Source of the DNA: Certhia americana
Lineage: Eukaryota > Chordata > Aves > Passeriformes > Certhiidae
Direction of reading: 5' to 3'
DNA: 64,000 bases
Assembly (NCBI GenBank): GCA_018697195.1
Contig: CM031857.1
Location: 55,432,683 to 55,496,682 of the forward strand
The notes below the pieces were generated by a model. The model was given only the letters and a program-made list of their open reading frames with translations, was not told the origin of the DNA and searched no databases. This document shows positions 1 through 12,860 of this stretch, piece by piece (within the stretch, counting starts at the first letter, position 1; every line of letters starts with the position of its first letter). The position numbers and the translations under genes were made by a program.

Positions 1-347
1 AATTATTCCCAAATCCATTTAGTCCTTCATCCTATTTAGTGCGGAGGAGATCACCAGCAGAGGCTTTTGGTGAATGTTGGAATGGGTTTGCAACTGGCAG
101 GCTGGGACATTTGGTCACATCCTAATCCTCCACAGACAGCAGCCAGCTGAATCAGCTCTGACACGTGGATGTTAGTTTCCCTTCTGCATGCTTTCTTAGC
201 ATTAACCATGAAAATTTTTTTTCGTACTGTCCATATAATAGGGAGAAGCTGTAGCTACAATATCTTGCTTTTAGAAATGCAGCTTTCTTATACGATAATC
301 AAAGAGAAAAGGTTAAGATGGAATGGCTGAGAGTACTCAGAGAGCAG
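1..347. other. Unique noncoding sequence, nothing recognised
   Basis: No open frame of note and no recognisable repeat is visible. The stretch leads into the old CR1 fragment, whose left edge is indistinct and may extend somewhat into this segment. Confidence 0.4.
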
Positions 348-1020
348 TTACCAGGTGAACACTGTCAAATGGGAAAGATTTAATGAGCTGAATCCCATGG
401 GATATCCCTAGGCCTGGTTCAGTCCTATTCAGTATTTTCATTAATAATTTGGATGAAGGGGTAGAAAGCTCTTTTGTTAGAGTTTCAGCTAAGAGGGAGA
501 GACACCAGGGAGGAGGGGATTAGTGCTCGGGAGATCTCAGTAATTAGGGGAATGGTCTGGAAAGAAACAGGATGCAATTTAGTCAAGACAAGAACAAATC
601 TGCACCTATGTTGAAATAATCAGCTCCACAGGCACACGGTGGGAGAGAGCCTGATAAAGCTCTGCTGCAAAGGAGGTTCTGATGGAGCAATGACTCAGCT
701 GTGGAAGGAAGGAAGGAAGGAAGGAACACTGAGCTGGGTTGGACAGATGGGGATGTTGCACGTTAGATGTGGGGGATAAGCCCTTCAGCTGGATCACTGG
801 GACTGGCTTCTGGCATTACACCTTGGGGAAGGCGTGACTGCAAGTCGCAAGGAGAGCAAGGCTCCAGAGAGGAGAGCAAACGGCTTTGTATTTAGCCTAG
901 GGTAAGCAAAGCTGAAAGGAGACACAATAACAGTCTTCAAGAACAGTCAGTCTGCCAAAAAGAGGAAGGTGGTGAGCTGTTCTGTGTCCAGAAATTATCC
1001 TCTGTGGTTTAACCACGATT
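348..1020 (+). mobile_element. Ancient, heavily diverged CR1/L3-like LINE fragment
   Basis: The stretch follows the order of the 3' half of a CR1-family reverse-transcriptase ORF on the plus strand. Around 350-400 it resembles the usual 'gtcaaa-tggga-aag' segment. At about 440-465 it encodes I-N-N-L-D-E-G-V, close to the family motif INDLDEG just before the FADD catalytic box. Around 565-625 and 905-1000 (the 'ggagacacaataacagtcttcaag' region) it follows the later family sequence, including the 'aaagaggaagg' stretch. Stops and indels break every frame and the FADD box is not intact, so it is a dead relic. The divergence is much greater than in the copy at 25.9-27.3 kb, so it belongs to an older subfamily. 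Edges are approximate and assignment is from memory of the family. Confidence 0.7.
703..726. repeat. (GGAA)6 microsatellite
   Basis: Six uninterrupted GGAA units lie inside the old CR1 fragment, at a position where the family sequence normally has none. It is a local expansion after insertion. Confidence 0.9.
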
Positions 1021-1367
1021 TTCTGTGGTTAGAAAAAATGAGAGGGAGAGAGAAATTGAGATGGTAGATAAGTTGGCTTTACTGCTTTACTTATGAAGTG
1101 CCTCGGGGCATAAAGCACATGATCAAACGTAGTTGAGTTACTGTAGCTTAATGGGTTATTGCCTGCTGGCTGAACCATACTAATTAACCATGTGTGTGCT
1201 TAGCCTGCCTCAATTGCCAGATGAAATGGCCTCACTTAAATACTTGGGGTTTATCTTGCAGGAGGCAGCCCAAATGCTTATGTAGGGTCAATGATTACAG
1301 CCCAACCGGTGGAGGGGTGACTTCTAGGGGATGGAAACTTGTTACTTAGTGCTCAACAATAACGCTA
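1021..1367. other. AT-rich noncoding stretch, possible conserved element
   Basis: There is no gene. The stretch carries several homeodomain-type cores (for example TAATTA near 1180) and unbroken unique sequence. It has the look of a vertebrate conserved noncoding element, but this is a visual impression only. Confidence 0.25.
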
Positions 1368-1416
1368 ATTTTATTATTCCCTGATATAATGCTGTTATAT
1401 CAGGGAATAATAAAAT
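1368..1416. repeat. Perfect 22-bp inverted repeat (hairpin) with 5-nt loop
   Basis: The arms 1368-1389 and 1395-1416 are exact reverse complements, separated by TGCTG. Pairing stops abruptly on both outer sides (A1367 opposite G1417). The arms are AT-rich. The stem is short for a microRNA precursor. An inverted duplication by template switching, or a fold-back transposon relic, would explain it equally well. Confidence 0.9.
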
Positions 1417-4400
1417 GGGGCTGACAAGGGAGGAACAGCAGAAAGCAGACCTAAATACATAAATATGTTACTTCACAGGCCTATGTCAATTGAAAGGGGC
1501 TCTATACAAGTCTATTGAAAATGCAATAACACCGAATTTTATAAAAGATCTCAGAGGATTTTTGTTTGTGAAGGCTTGTAATATGGTAATTTAAAAAATA
1601 TATTATTAAGAACTCTTTAGAACTCTGAACACATTTCTCTTACAACTGCACACACACTTGCTCTAAGAGTATTTCCTTTTTTTTAGTGCTGTCCAGTAAT
1701 TTATTCTTTTTGGCTCACATCCACACAGTCCTCTCCAATTGCTGCTTTTTGCCATCAGTAATGTCTCTTGTAGTTTCTGTATTCTATGAGCTGCCTACTT
1801 CTTCTTACTCTGATACTGAGTGGAGCCTTCCTGGTTCTGCTAAGTGTGGGGTGGACTCCAGGTCCCTGCTTTCCCTGCCTTCCTTGTCACCTTCCTCCCT
1901 CCTTTCCTCTTTTTTTCTCCTTTGTGGTAATTTTTCCGCTGTTGTCACTGTTTGAATTATGTGGCTGAGGATGAACATTTGGATGTTGCAATCACTGGGA
2001 AGTTTCTTGTTCACCGCAGCGCTTCTGTCTGCGTTGTCCCATTGAGGCAACTTATCCTTTTGCTTCCAGCATACCATCTAGGCAGGCAGCAGACTTGGCA
2101 AGTTTGCTCCGCAAAGACTCACTTGACAAGTGCTATGTGAAATGGAAGCAGAGACTTCTACTTTGTTAGTTTCTTGCTATTTTATGTCATCACACAAATT
2201 AGCCCGGAAAGGGACCTGAGGAAGTTACCTAGTTCCTTTCTGCACTCAGGGAAGGATCAAATACATCCCTGCCCTTTTTGGCTGTTGTCCACTTAATGTG
2301 TTTTTGAAGTCCCGCATTGCTGCAAACTCCCAGCTCCCCGGACAACCTTTCTCAAATGCAACCTGCATTTGACCACTCCATCTGATCCAAAATACATAGC
2401 TGAAGACAAGTTAACATGCAATTAAGCCTAAAGCAGCCAAACTACATTAATTTGCTGCTGTGATCCTTTCAATTTTCTGTAGGAAAGAGAAATGCTAGAA
2501 TTCTTCATAGAGACGGTTTGATAACGTAACTGTTCTGCAATCTAATTTAATCTAAAGATGATTGTTTTCCCTTCAAAGACAGATTTTTGCATTGAGAGAA
2601 AAACTACAAATGCATACACTACATTTCTTTACTGCCTGCAACAAGGAAACAGCTTTGCATAGCTGTGTTTTATATGTGTATAAGCAGGGATATTATGTAG
2701 CTATTGGTGCAAGGCTTTCTTCCTTTCCCAGAGACACACTCTAGGCTGAGGATGTGCGTTTTGGTTGGAGCTGAAATTGAGTCCAGGTCTGGGGAGCCTG
2801 TCTACTGTAGCACAGAAATACTTAGCATCTGCATGAGGTTCTTACCCAGATGTGGAAAGCCTGTGACCGATTCAAGATGGGGTTTGTCTTATCTCTAGTT
2901 TTACCGCAAAGAAATTTTATCTTAAAAACATTACTTTTGCAGGGTCCCTTCAGTACTGCTAATCCCCCTTGGTATTACCAAGGAAATATCAGATCATAAC
3001 TATTCCATGGAGATCTGAAGTGAAATCGTCATGCAAGAAGAACGTGAGAACTGCTGAGCAGACTGTATTTCCTGTTATCTGAGAATGACTGTGCATCCAC
3101 AAGTAGCTGAAAACTGTGATGCTTCTATGATCCTGTCACGTCCTTCAGCAGATACATTTTGCACAGACCCTTGTACAAAGAGAGAGATTAAAGAACAAGT
3201 GAAACATTTGTTTGACTTATTTGAAAATATATGTTGCTTAAAATGAGGGGTGACACTGGAAAAAATGTTGCTTGGACTAGGAGGTTATCTTAAAACAGAT
3301 GAAAGAAAGTCTATTTCTTACACAATGAGCTATGGATTTCTGGGATTTATTAATGCAGAGGGCAGTGGGTACTGGTACTACCAGCTAGTTCAAGAAGCTG
3401 TTGGATAAATTCATGGACAACAGGTCCATAAAGGGAAAAAGCAGAGTCATACTCACTCAACTCCCAGTGCAGCAGGTGCTGCCACCATCAACAGAAGCAG
3501 GACGTGGGGCACAGTGGGCCATTGATCTTGCCCCAGCAGCACGGGTGTGATACTCATGCCTCTCCTCTCCACCCTATCTGCCCTTCCTGTGATTCCAGAG
3601 CCAAACCCAAGGGTAAACACAAAGGTAAAAAGGCTCTTTGCTGGGCTTGCAATATTCTACAAAACTGGAACTAGCTTATGGGGAAATGAACAATTGGAGT
3701 CCTTGGCATAAAGGTAACTAGATCTGTATCCGGGTTAGACCTCTACCACCCTTGTCCAACAATAGTTCTGGAGGAAGGTTGGCGATAGCAAAACAGCCTA
3801 TGAACACCTGGTTATTCCTCAAAACCTGCTGAGGTTTGCATCTGGATTCCTCATATCATCTGCTCCAGGAGAAGAGAGAAGGGACAGACTGCTGTACACA
3901 CATATTGCCTGTTTTTGCTTTCACTACATTTGGTGAGGGTTGGAAATGTGATGTATTTTCCATAGCATCAAATAATTCTCAGCAGTGTCACAAATAGCAA
4001 TCTTCCAGCTCTCTGAGGAATTTTTGGACAAGAGTGAAAGACCCTTGAAATTGATATCAATAATTCTGCTGCTCAAGCTGAAGGCAAAACTCCAACAGCT
4101 GTCAGGGGTGTGTGTGGCTTTTTTATACCCCGTCTAGCCTCAAGGAGGCAAGACCATCATAATTAGCTGCTAATTGAGAAGTGTGCATCTGAAAAGCACA
4201 ATTTCAGAGAACAAAGAGCAGGAGAGACCCATTTCCAGGGCTAATTAGAATTAATTCATTGCTATAAGTAGAAGGTCTCCCACAGTCCTGGGACTCTCTC
4301 TTGCCCTCTCCTGAAACACTAGTCTAAACATATGCATACCAATCATAGAAGGCTCAGCATGACTTGTGCAGCTCTTGTGCAACACAGAAATAGCACTGCT

Positions 4401-7400
4401 TGTTAAAAATTAGTTTTCTTTTTTTGTTCTTTTTTTGTAGCCCTGGGCTATGTCTCCCCTCTGCTTTGCTATCTGCCTGTCCTTCCTTTTTTTGAATCGG
4501 TGTACCAATAGACAAAGTGACAATGTCAGCACTTTTTCCACTACTGCATGGGCAGGGTCTTTAGAGAAAAAGAGGTTGGCAAAACCAAGCCTCACTGTCT
4601 GTGGCACCCTCCTGAAGATGCCTCCAACAGGACTATCTTCATGCACTGCCCTGAGTTGCTGAGTTCATTTGTTTTTCCCCCAACAAATCCACAGCAGCTG
4701 TTTTTGCACTTGATCTGGGGTTTCACAAATAGGCCTTCAGGTGGTGAGGACATGGGCTGCAGTTTCCAGTCTTCAGGTTTTCTCTTAGAAGCCTTCAAGA
4801 GCCGAGTTTTGTCTTTAAGTCCTGATAATAGAACGCCTGCACGGTAAATATCTCGGTAGCAGGTCAACCTACAATATTTCTATCTCACTTAAAAACATCG
4901 TATCTCTCTTACATGTATTTAGTGACAGCATCTCATTGCTGAGGACTGAGTCACTGCAAGGGCACTCCAGTGAGAAAATTAATAAAACCATTCCCTTATG
5001 ACAGACAGTCTTGGTCATCCAATATAAGGTCTTCTTAAAATAAGTTTGATTTGGTTTTTTTTTAAGTTGTTGAACACCTATCTTTGGAAGACAGAAGTTG
5101 CTTCAAATTGCTTCAAGTTATGGACCCAAAAAAGAGCAAGACAACAAGATGTGGAGGAATGCAAGGTAACACATTGTCATTAGTGATGATCCTGTTATAG
5201 AGGAGGTGGCCTGCTGAATTTTGCTGTGCTGGCCTCCCTGTGTAAGGATGTCTAACAAACCTTAGAAGCCTCACAGTTTAATCCTGGGTGTTGGAAGCTG
5301 ATGCTCCTAAAGCAGACAAATAGCTTAATTTGCAGGAAAGAGTACTGCTCTGTACTGCTTAGTAGGTGTGAGGTGCCTCATTTATGATCCAAATATAGAT
5401 GCATTTCTATGTCTGTACTTAGCCACAACTGAAAATCTGGTGTGTGATACCTCAGCAAATCTGTGCTAGGGCAAAAGTGAACAGAACGCTGCTAAGATTG
5501 AGAGACTCAGGGTTCTTTGAATACCTTTAAATTTCCTATTGAAGGAAACTGACCTTCTAAAAAAAAATTTCCAAATGATTTTCTTCCCTCCAGTGCTCAC
5601 CTGAACCACTACAGTGCAAGAACAACCTTCCAGTTCTTTTTTCTGTGTAGTTTAGGAATACTCTTCTTTCTGTGTGGTGTGTGTTGCATGTTATTACACA
5701 TTGACCACATGCTCATTTTGGTGAGGGACCATATCTATCTGCTGTCATAAATGAGGACAAAAGCCTTACCTTGGCTTTGCATCCCACTGCTGAGAGGACA
5801 TGCAGCTGCCACAGTCTGTGCCTTCATTAAGGCTTCAGCTGGACCCAAACACAAACCATAATCCCTGTGCTCCACTTCCCATGTCACCAGGGCCCTGGAG
5901 CCCCTTCTGCATAGGAACACCAGCCTGAGGGCTGGCACTTCACATTCCCATCTGAGCCAGAGGACCAGATCTGCCCCCTCAAACTTCCTCATGGCTCAGA
6001 GCTCTTCTTTGCCAGGAGCCTGCTAGAGGTTTGCAGATAGCTTGAGGCTTCTGGTGCCTTATGCTGGGTAAAAGCAACTTGGTAGGCAGAGTTGGTTTGT
6101 AGAGGGTGGCCAAACACAGCAATGCTCCTCAAAAGACAAAATAACACCCTCCCCCTGCCCTTCACACAGCCACCACTCCTGCCCTGCCTCCCCACACTGG
6201 TATCACTTTTCTTGTGCTGCCACAAACCCAGTGGAGCCCCCTTGCACTTTCTGGGAGGTTTAGAGGCTTTCATCAATTTCCTTTGCCAAACATCTGGATT
6301 CCCTGTGGGGTCTTCAGTAACTTTACACTGCTCCAGTCCTGCAGGCAGACAAGATGCCTTGACAAGTTCCCAAGGAGTTCACTTTTGCCAAAAACCAGAG
6401 TTTCCCTCCCTTACACATCTGATTCCGGCTGCATTGCCTGCAAGCGTACTTTCAGCTTCTGCTTGCAACACTAAGAAGCAGTCACAGCAGGACTAGTGGT
6501 TTTCCATTAAATGCCAGTGGCTCATATTTGCTGAATTTGTTTGTATCTGCAGTGGCTCACATTTCTTATGTTAGGTCAGCAGAGCTGGGTAAGGTTGTAT
6601 AGATGTCTAATTGTAAAGATTTCAAAGCTATTTTTATTTGACATCTCACTCATCTAGCCTGTAGCAGAGTAATCAGATGACTACAGAGTCAACTGCTTTT
6701 TGGGCACTGTTCTCCTCCTGACCTTAGGTCTCCTCCTCTTGAAGGCATGAAGTATGGTATCAGATGAAAACTCCTTTCATGGGTCATAAAAGTTTCTTTA
6801 ACACATTACCCTCCCGCTCCCCCTAATTTTGAATTTAAATGGGCTTAGGAATGGAACCAGAGATACTGAAACACCTTTACAATAGTGCTGGGACTGCTCT
6901 CTACCTAAATGATACCATATGTTGGACTGCTTCTAGTGGTGTTTACTGTGTAACCATGTCAGCCCAGTAGGAATCTGTCTGAAAAAACAGTCAGGGTGTA
7001 AATGAACATCTGAAAGGAGCCTCTCTGAGTAAACTTAAAATGCTGCTAAGGGGCAATGCTAAGACCATCTTTTATGACTTTGTTTCCAAACCATCCAACC
7101 TGCAGAATAGGTTATGGCCAGTAAAGGAAGAAGCCTGTCTCAAATTGTACTCTGGAGATGTCTTTGCCCTTCATTCTTTGGTCTCTGTGCAATGATTATT
7201 ATGAGTCCTATGGACAGTGCCAACACAGAATTCCAGATAGCACTCTAGTGTGATATTGCATGGAAGGGGGCTACCACCTGCAACTGGAGAGAAACTGAAA
7301 TCTGGTAAATGGCTCTAAGCCTTGTAGCTAAACTCCACCTGTGGTTTTAAAACTGCCCATAGATTTCAGTGCTTGCATGATTACGCTTTCCTATCAGACA

Positions 7401-9340
7401 ATCAAAGTCCTTACACCCAGTCTGGAAACCTGAGGTGACAATGACAAAGCTCCTGTTGCCCATTTTGGACAGAAGCATAAATACCAAGAAGTCCTTATAG
7501 TCTCACACATGGGGAGCATGGCTAGTACCTCACTTATGTTTTATCTCATAACTACTACAATTTTAAAATGTCTAAGTTTAAAGAGAAATTTTCTTGTACT
7601 GTTCTTTAAATGTATCTTCTTGAAGTCTGTTATTTACTCTCATTATGAAGCTCAAAGTTTCCCAGAATCTGAAAATTTTTTGATTCAATCCCACAGCTGC
7701 CATCTCAACAAACATGTAAATAAAACAAAGATCCTGTGAATGAGGATCTCAAGCAGTTGTGGAGAGGATTAGGGATTAGTGAAAGATGATTCTGCCATTG
7801 TTCTCCTAATTGATAAAAGACAGACCACTGCTATTTTGAATAATGTCATTACCACACAAGCCTCAAGCAACTTAACAGATCCTGTGTAATTGAGATGAGC
7901 CACTTCTGGATGTTGAAAATGTTCCTATGAAATTACTCCATTTCAAGTGTTTAAAAATAAGAACCAAAGTGAGTGAAGCAGTATCTCTTCTTCCTTTTTT
8001 TAATTTAAATTTAAAAAAATGCTTTCAGAGGAATCCACTTTATTTTTCTTCTGAAAATTTCCTTTCGCCAGATGCATCTCTTACATGCCTGAGCTCCTTC
8101 CCACAGAAAGACCTATGGTGTGCTTTGATGCTACATTGCTCTTGCCTGGTCAGTCACTCCTACCCTCCCAAGCCCAAAAGAAAAGGAGAAAATTCAAAAG
8201 CAGCCCTGCTCTCCCTCCCACAGCAGCTTTCCACCCAATGCTTGTTCATGACCTGAACCTGGCATCCAGGCTGATTCATGTTTGCAACAACAAAAGCAGC
8301 CAAACAAATCGGTTGAGGTCACCAAAAACTCAAGATGGCTTTACAAGGTGTATTTAGAAACGTCCACATATTTCACACTGAACATCATCTCCTCTGTTGG
8401 GTATCACTGCATATGCAAAAGGAATTCAAAAGAAAACACATGAGAAGGAACTGCACACTTGTGCAATGTGTGAATGTCCTAATGCAGAGGTTGTACCTGA
8501 GAGGGCGAAAAGAAGGTACCTGGTGACTCAAAACAGTCCTCTGTAAATCCAAAGGGGATTTAAAATTGGGATTTTAAAGCAGCTCATCTCTGTGGGATAT
8601 CTGAACAAATCTTAACACAAACATTGCTAACTAGAATTTTCAGGAGTTCTTAAGCTCCCAGTTGCAGAGCCCCAAAACCTCTTGCAGGATTGTGTCAGGG
8701 TCGTGTGTGAAACATACTCTGAGTAGGGCTGGTCCCATGTGAGCTCTGAGCAAACACTGCTGTGGAAGCCTGAGGATGAATGTGCAGGGTGAGCACCAGC
8801 CCCTCCCTCTGAGGCTGAGGTGGTGGCTCCTGGTTTAGAGCTGTAGCAGCCCCTGTCTGAGTGGTGGGCATCAATCTCAGGTAGGAGAGAAGGAAGAAAC
8901 AATTGCTCAGTAAAGCTGGAGCAATGAAGGGTGAGAGACAGCAAAGGGCCTTTGAGGTTGTGCTGCCCTGTATACTATACCTTGGCAAGTTAGACATTGC
9001 ACTGGGAGAGTTCCCATGAAGATACCCCATCTCCTTCTCAGCTCCATCATGTGATGTGCCTCCCAGTGCTGCTTTAAACATCAAACAGGCCTTTAAAACC
9101 ATTGTGTGGATCTCATACCATGTCACACGCAGTGTGGGTTCCCCTCTGGGGGAAAGACTCCAGGGAATTTTTAGGTCCATTCATGTCAGATGAAAAATGG
9201 TCATCTTCAGACATAATTTATTTTCCTTTTCTCCTTCCCAAAAAGCAAGTGACTAAACAAGCCAGCCAGAGGCAAAGGCCGTGATTTTCCTTGTGTTCTT
9301 CTAGCTAGGGCCTCCTGTCCTTTCCCTCATGTCATTCAGG
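1417..9340. other. Unique noncoding sequence, no gene seen
   Basis: Open frames here are all under about 140 codons and overlap on both strands without domain-like composition, as expected by chance. I see no recognisable transposon. AT-rich stretches with TAATTA-type cores near 2380-2560 and 4140-4260 could be conserved noncoding elements, which cannot be judged without an alignment. Short T runs occur near 1678-1684, 4420-4437 and 5057-5066. Confidence 0.4.

Positions 9341-9372
<32 letters not shown>
9341..9372. repeat. (A)32 homopolymer tract
   Basis: There are 32 consecutive A residues. The 300 bases to the left contain no polyadenylation signal close to the tract and no recognisable coding or SINE body, so a retrocopy tail cannot be shown. 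It may be a plain homopolymer or the tail of something too decayed to recognise. Confidence 0.95.
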
Positions 9373-9374
<2 letters not shown>

Positions 9375-12300
9375 AGTACTGCTTCTGATTGTTTGGCAGC
9401 TGCTCACAGGCTTACAAGAGAGGTAAAGAGCGATGTGCTGGGGAAATCTGATTCCCAGCATGACAAGGACCTGCAAGCAAAAAAAGAACTGCTGAATATG
9501 TACAGAAGAGCTAAACAGTCACCAATGGTCCCCTAAAACAACAAGGAAAGCATTTGTTATTCTTTAAGTGGACAGCATGGGTAGTTGGGTGAAATTAAGA
9601 AATGGAAGCTATAGACCTAGAAATCAAGGAGCCCTTACTAGAATATACTTCCTAGTAGCACCCTGGGACAAGAGCAAAAGCTGTGTGACTTCAAAAACTT
9701 AAAACTGGGTAAGACAAAAACCATGAAGATGAAGCAGAGTTAATAAATAAAGCAGAGTCACTAATCCTGCTTGGGGATGGGGTGAACTGTTGGCCTCATG
9801 TCATGTGTGTTTTCCATTCCCCACTTCTGGGATGCTAAAAAAAAGTCTGACCCAATCCAGGGATTACACAAAGAATGTGCTCCAACAAAGGGAAATGCAT
9901 GGCCTTTCTGCTCACCCTCCAGAGGCATTTGGGAGCAGAAGAGGGGTTGGTCTGAATAGTCAGGATTACATTCCTGGCTGTGTCTAGCAAATGCTATGTG
10001 GATTGAGAGAGAAAAAAAATATATGCACTCTCTCACTGGATTATTTTCTCTGTGTTCTCTTGTAAGGCAGATGACAAAAGGAGACAGTGATGACCACTGA
10101 AGCCATTCCTGTTTAACAGTGTGTCTGAGATGATGTTTCTTTCTTTGTCTGCCTGAGAATGGGCTGGTACCAAACACAACTCTGCAATTAGGATATTAAT
10201 AGTCCTATTACTCTGAGCCATCCAGTTTGCTTTAAAATTCATGGTGAAGTTAGCTGAGGTTTGTTCATAACAGGAAAAGTAGAGAGATGCAAGAAGACTG
10301 AGTCAGAACAGAGCTTTGAAATGCATCAAGCATCCATTTAATTAAAGAAGGGAGCTCTAATATTGTGTTCCAAATGATTACTTATTTATATACTCCTCAA
10401 ATAGTGCTATTTTTAAACGAGATTTTGAAGGGAAGACAATTTATATTTTTATATGCAGACAGTCTTAAAATTAAATGATCTTCCAGTACAGCACTGCCCT
10501 GGAGGAGTAGGAGAAAAAAAATAAATCTCTGTGTCAGTCCTTCTGGTTCTTCTGTTGTCTCTCAGCTCCATGATTGCTAGTGATCAAAACAGGCATCTCA
10601 AGACACACAGGCTTGTCAGCTCCTCCCAACAGCCCTCCCGGGGCAGGTCATTGCCGGGCATTGTTGAGATGTGGGTTTGGAGGTGCCTGGAGGCAGGTGC
10701 CAGCAAGCCCAGGGAGACGGACAGGTGGAAGTGTAGGCAGGATGTGGGACTGTGCCTCCTGAGGAGAAAGAAGGATTCTGAACTTTCAAATTGTGGACTT
10801 CCTGGGGTTACACAGGGTTTTGATTTTACAAAACTGAAATTAAATCAGCAAACCCTGGGTTCAGGCAATGACCTTCATCATGATATTTGCTGATTGCACC
10901 ATTGTCGAGTGTGAAGTTCAGCAGGGCACCATTTTATGACCATTTTTCACTGGTCTGAACAACCATGCAAGTTGCAAGGAAAGAAAATGGTGGCTCCAAC
11001 AGACGTTTGAAAACTTAAGTTTTTCTTAGCACTGGAACTGAGAAAGGCCTGTGTGGGAAGGAATGAATGTTTGCTGAGTTCCTAAATAAATCTGAGCCCA
11101 GCTTAAGAGACTGAAAGCCCAGTGACTTCTTGGAGTCCTCTAACAAAGGGCTGCACCCAAGAGAACTGAAGTCAGAGAGGGATTCTCATTGACATCAAAG
11201 CACATTGAATTGGACCCCATGAAGGACTGTCTCTGCCAGAGACCAGCAGAAATAATAGCATGTGATGTACGTGACCAATTGCCCCTGACCAACCGCTTGG
11301 ATTCCAGGCATTAAACACTGCAAATAGTGATCTCACAAACAATTCATGAAAACGTGCCAAAAAATTCAAAGAAAAATATGTACGGAAACTGCAATGTGTT
11401 TGTGGGTATTTTGTAAGCAGAAAAATAATATGTTTGTGGAATAAATTAGTTAGAAGTGTTCTCTCAGCTCAGAGTTGTGTTCAGTCAAGCCAGCTAATCG
11501 AACTCAAGTTCTTTTCTCTTGCCAAAGGAAGTGGGCAAGTACAGAGACATGGATGAAAAGAGTTTGGGTTTGTTTTTAAAATGTGAGGTGCCAACTGCAT
11601 TTCATTTTAATAGCTCTTATCATTTGAAAAATAATGTTTTGATGCTATCCAAATGCTTTAGCTTATTCTCTTGTGGATGCTGACGAGCTTTGGTCTGGTG
11701 TTTATCCATATCAGACACTGCAAAGCTCATCCAGTCCCTTATCTCCTTCTGATTAGATTACTGTAATGTCCTGCCTCGAGGTTCCTCTGGCAGGGCATGC
11801 CACCACGGCTGTGAGAGCATTACACCCAGGAGGAAATCCTGTGCTTTTTATTCCAACCACATCATGCCTTTCCTTGGGTACACATAAAAAAGATGAACTG
11901 AAAATGGGCATATCTACATCTGGGATCCAGATCAATTAGGAAATGGGGTAACACCAAGAACAGGCATGTCTCTGATGTGGTGAGCAATATTTGTGCAGGG
12001 GCAGCACAATAATGGAAGGAGGGTCAAGCTCAAATCTTTGGCTCACCCTTGGTTCTTTCTAGACAAGTGTGTTTAGGCTGCTGGGGACTGGTCTGTGCCT
12101 CACCTTTTGGCTGTCGCAGGGAATGAAAAGGACCCATTTTTCTCTTCCCTGAGAGGATTTGCTCTTGGTGACAAGGAGTGAAGGTGGGGTTGTCCATACC
12201 CTACCATGCAGGATGGTGGCTTCTGATGGCGGTTGAAGAGTCTCTAAGGAGCTCTGTAGGTACTTAAAATTATCTGCACACAGGCTGTCCACACCTCCAC

Positions 12301-12719
12301 TAAACCATGCAAGATCAGAGACAAAGGAGCAAAGGGGTTTTGACTGCACAGCTCTGGGGAGAGCCCCTGAGGTTTCTCAGGTAAGGGATCAGACACTTAG
12401 ACACAGAGAGCATTGAGAAAGACAGGAGTTGAGGACAAACTTCTCAGTCATCTGTGCATGTTGGCAACTGCTGCAGGTGCTTGGTTGCAGGCTTGGGTAT
12501 GAGGGTTACTACTGTGTTCATTTAAGACTGAATTTTAGTTTGGCTTCTAAGGTGAGAGAGCAACACTGTTCCCAGCATTGTTCCACTGCAGACTGAGCTC
12601 TGAAAGCTGCAGCTCTCCTTTCTGGAGGGTGGTCATAAATATAGATGGTCATAAATGCCCTCAGATGCCAACCAACACTCAGTCCCAACAAGCAAGTGCC
12701 TCTTTCTACCTGGATATCA
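9373..12719. other. Unique noncoding sequence, no gene seen
   Basis: Only short chance open frames are visible. An AT-rich patch at about 10370-10480 contains a consensus-like MEF2 motif (10407-10416), which is weak evidence on its own. No transposon was recognised. Confidence 0.4.
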
Positions 12720-12860
12720 CAAAGTGCTCTGCAAACCCTCCCAGATACACTCTCAGAAAGACTATTTTGTGTCAGGGCACTGAAACATGCTGGGTGACCT
12801 CTTCGAGGTCACACAGGAAACCAGTGTGGCACAGACGGCAGGTTGTTTAAATCCCCAAAG
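12720..12860 (-). mobile_element. MIR-type SINE core relic
   Basis: Read on the plus strand, the stretch follows the reverse complement of the MIR/CORE-SINE order: a 'caaagtgctctgcaaa' segment, then 'gggcactgaaacatg', then 'gaggtcacacagga', then 'gtggcacagacgg', ending in a TTTAAATCCC segment that corresponds to the B-box area of the tRNA-derived head. It is the clearest MIR-like match in the window. It could instead be the related tail of an L2-type LINE. Divergence is high and edges are approximate. Confidence 0.6.
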
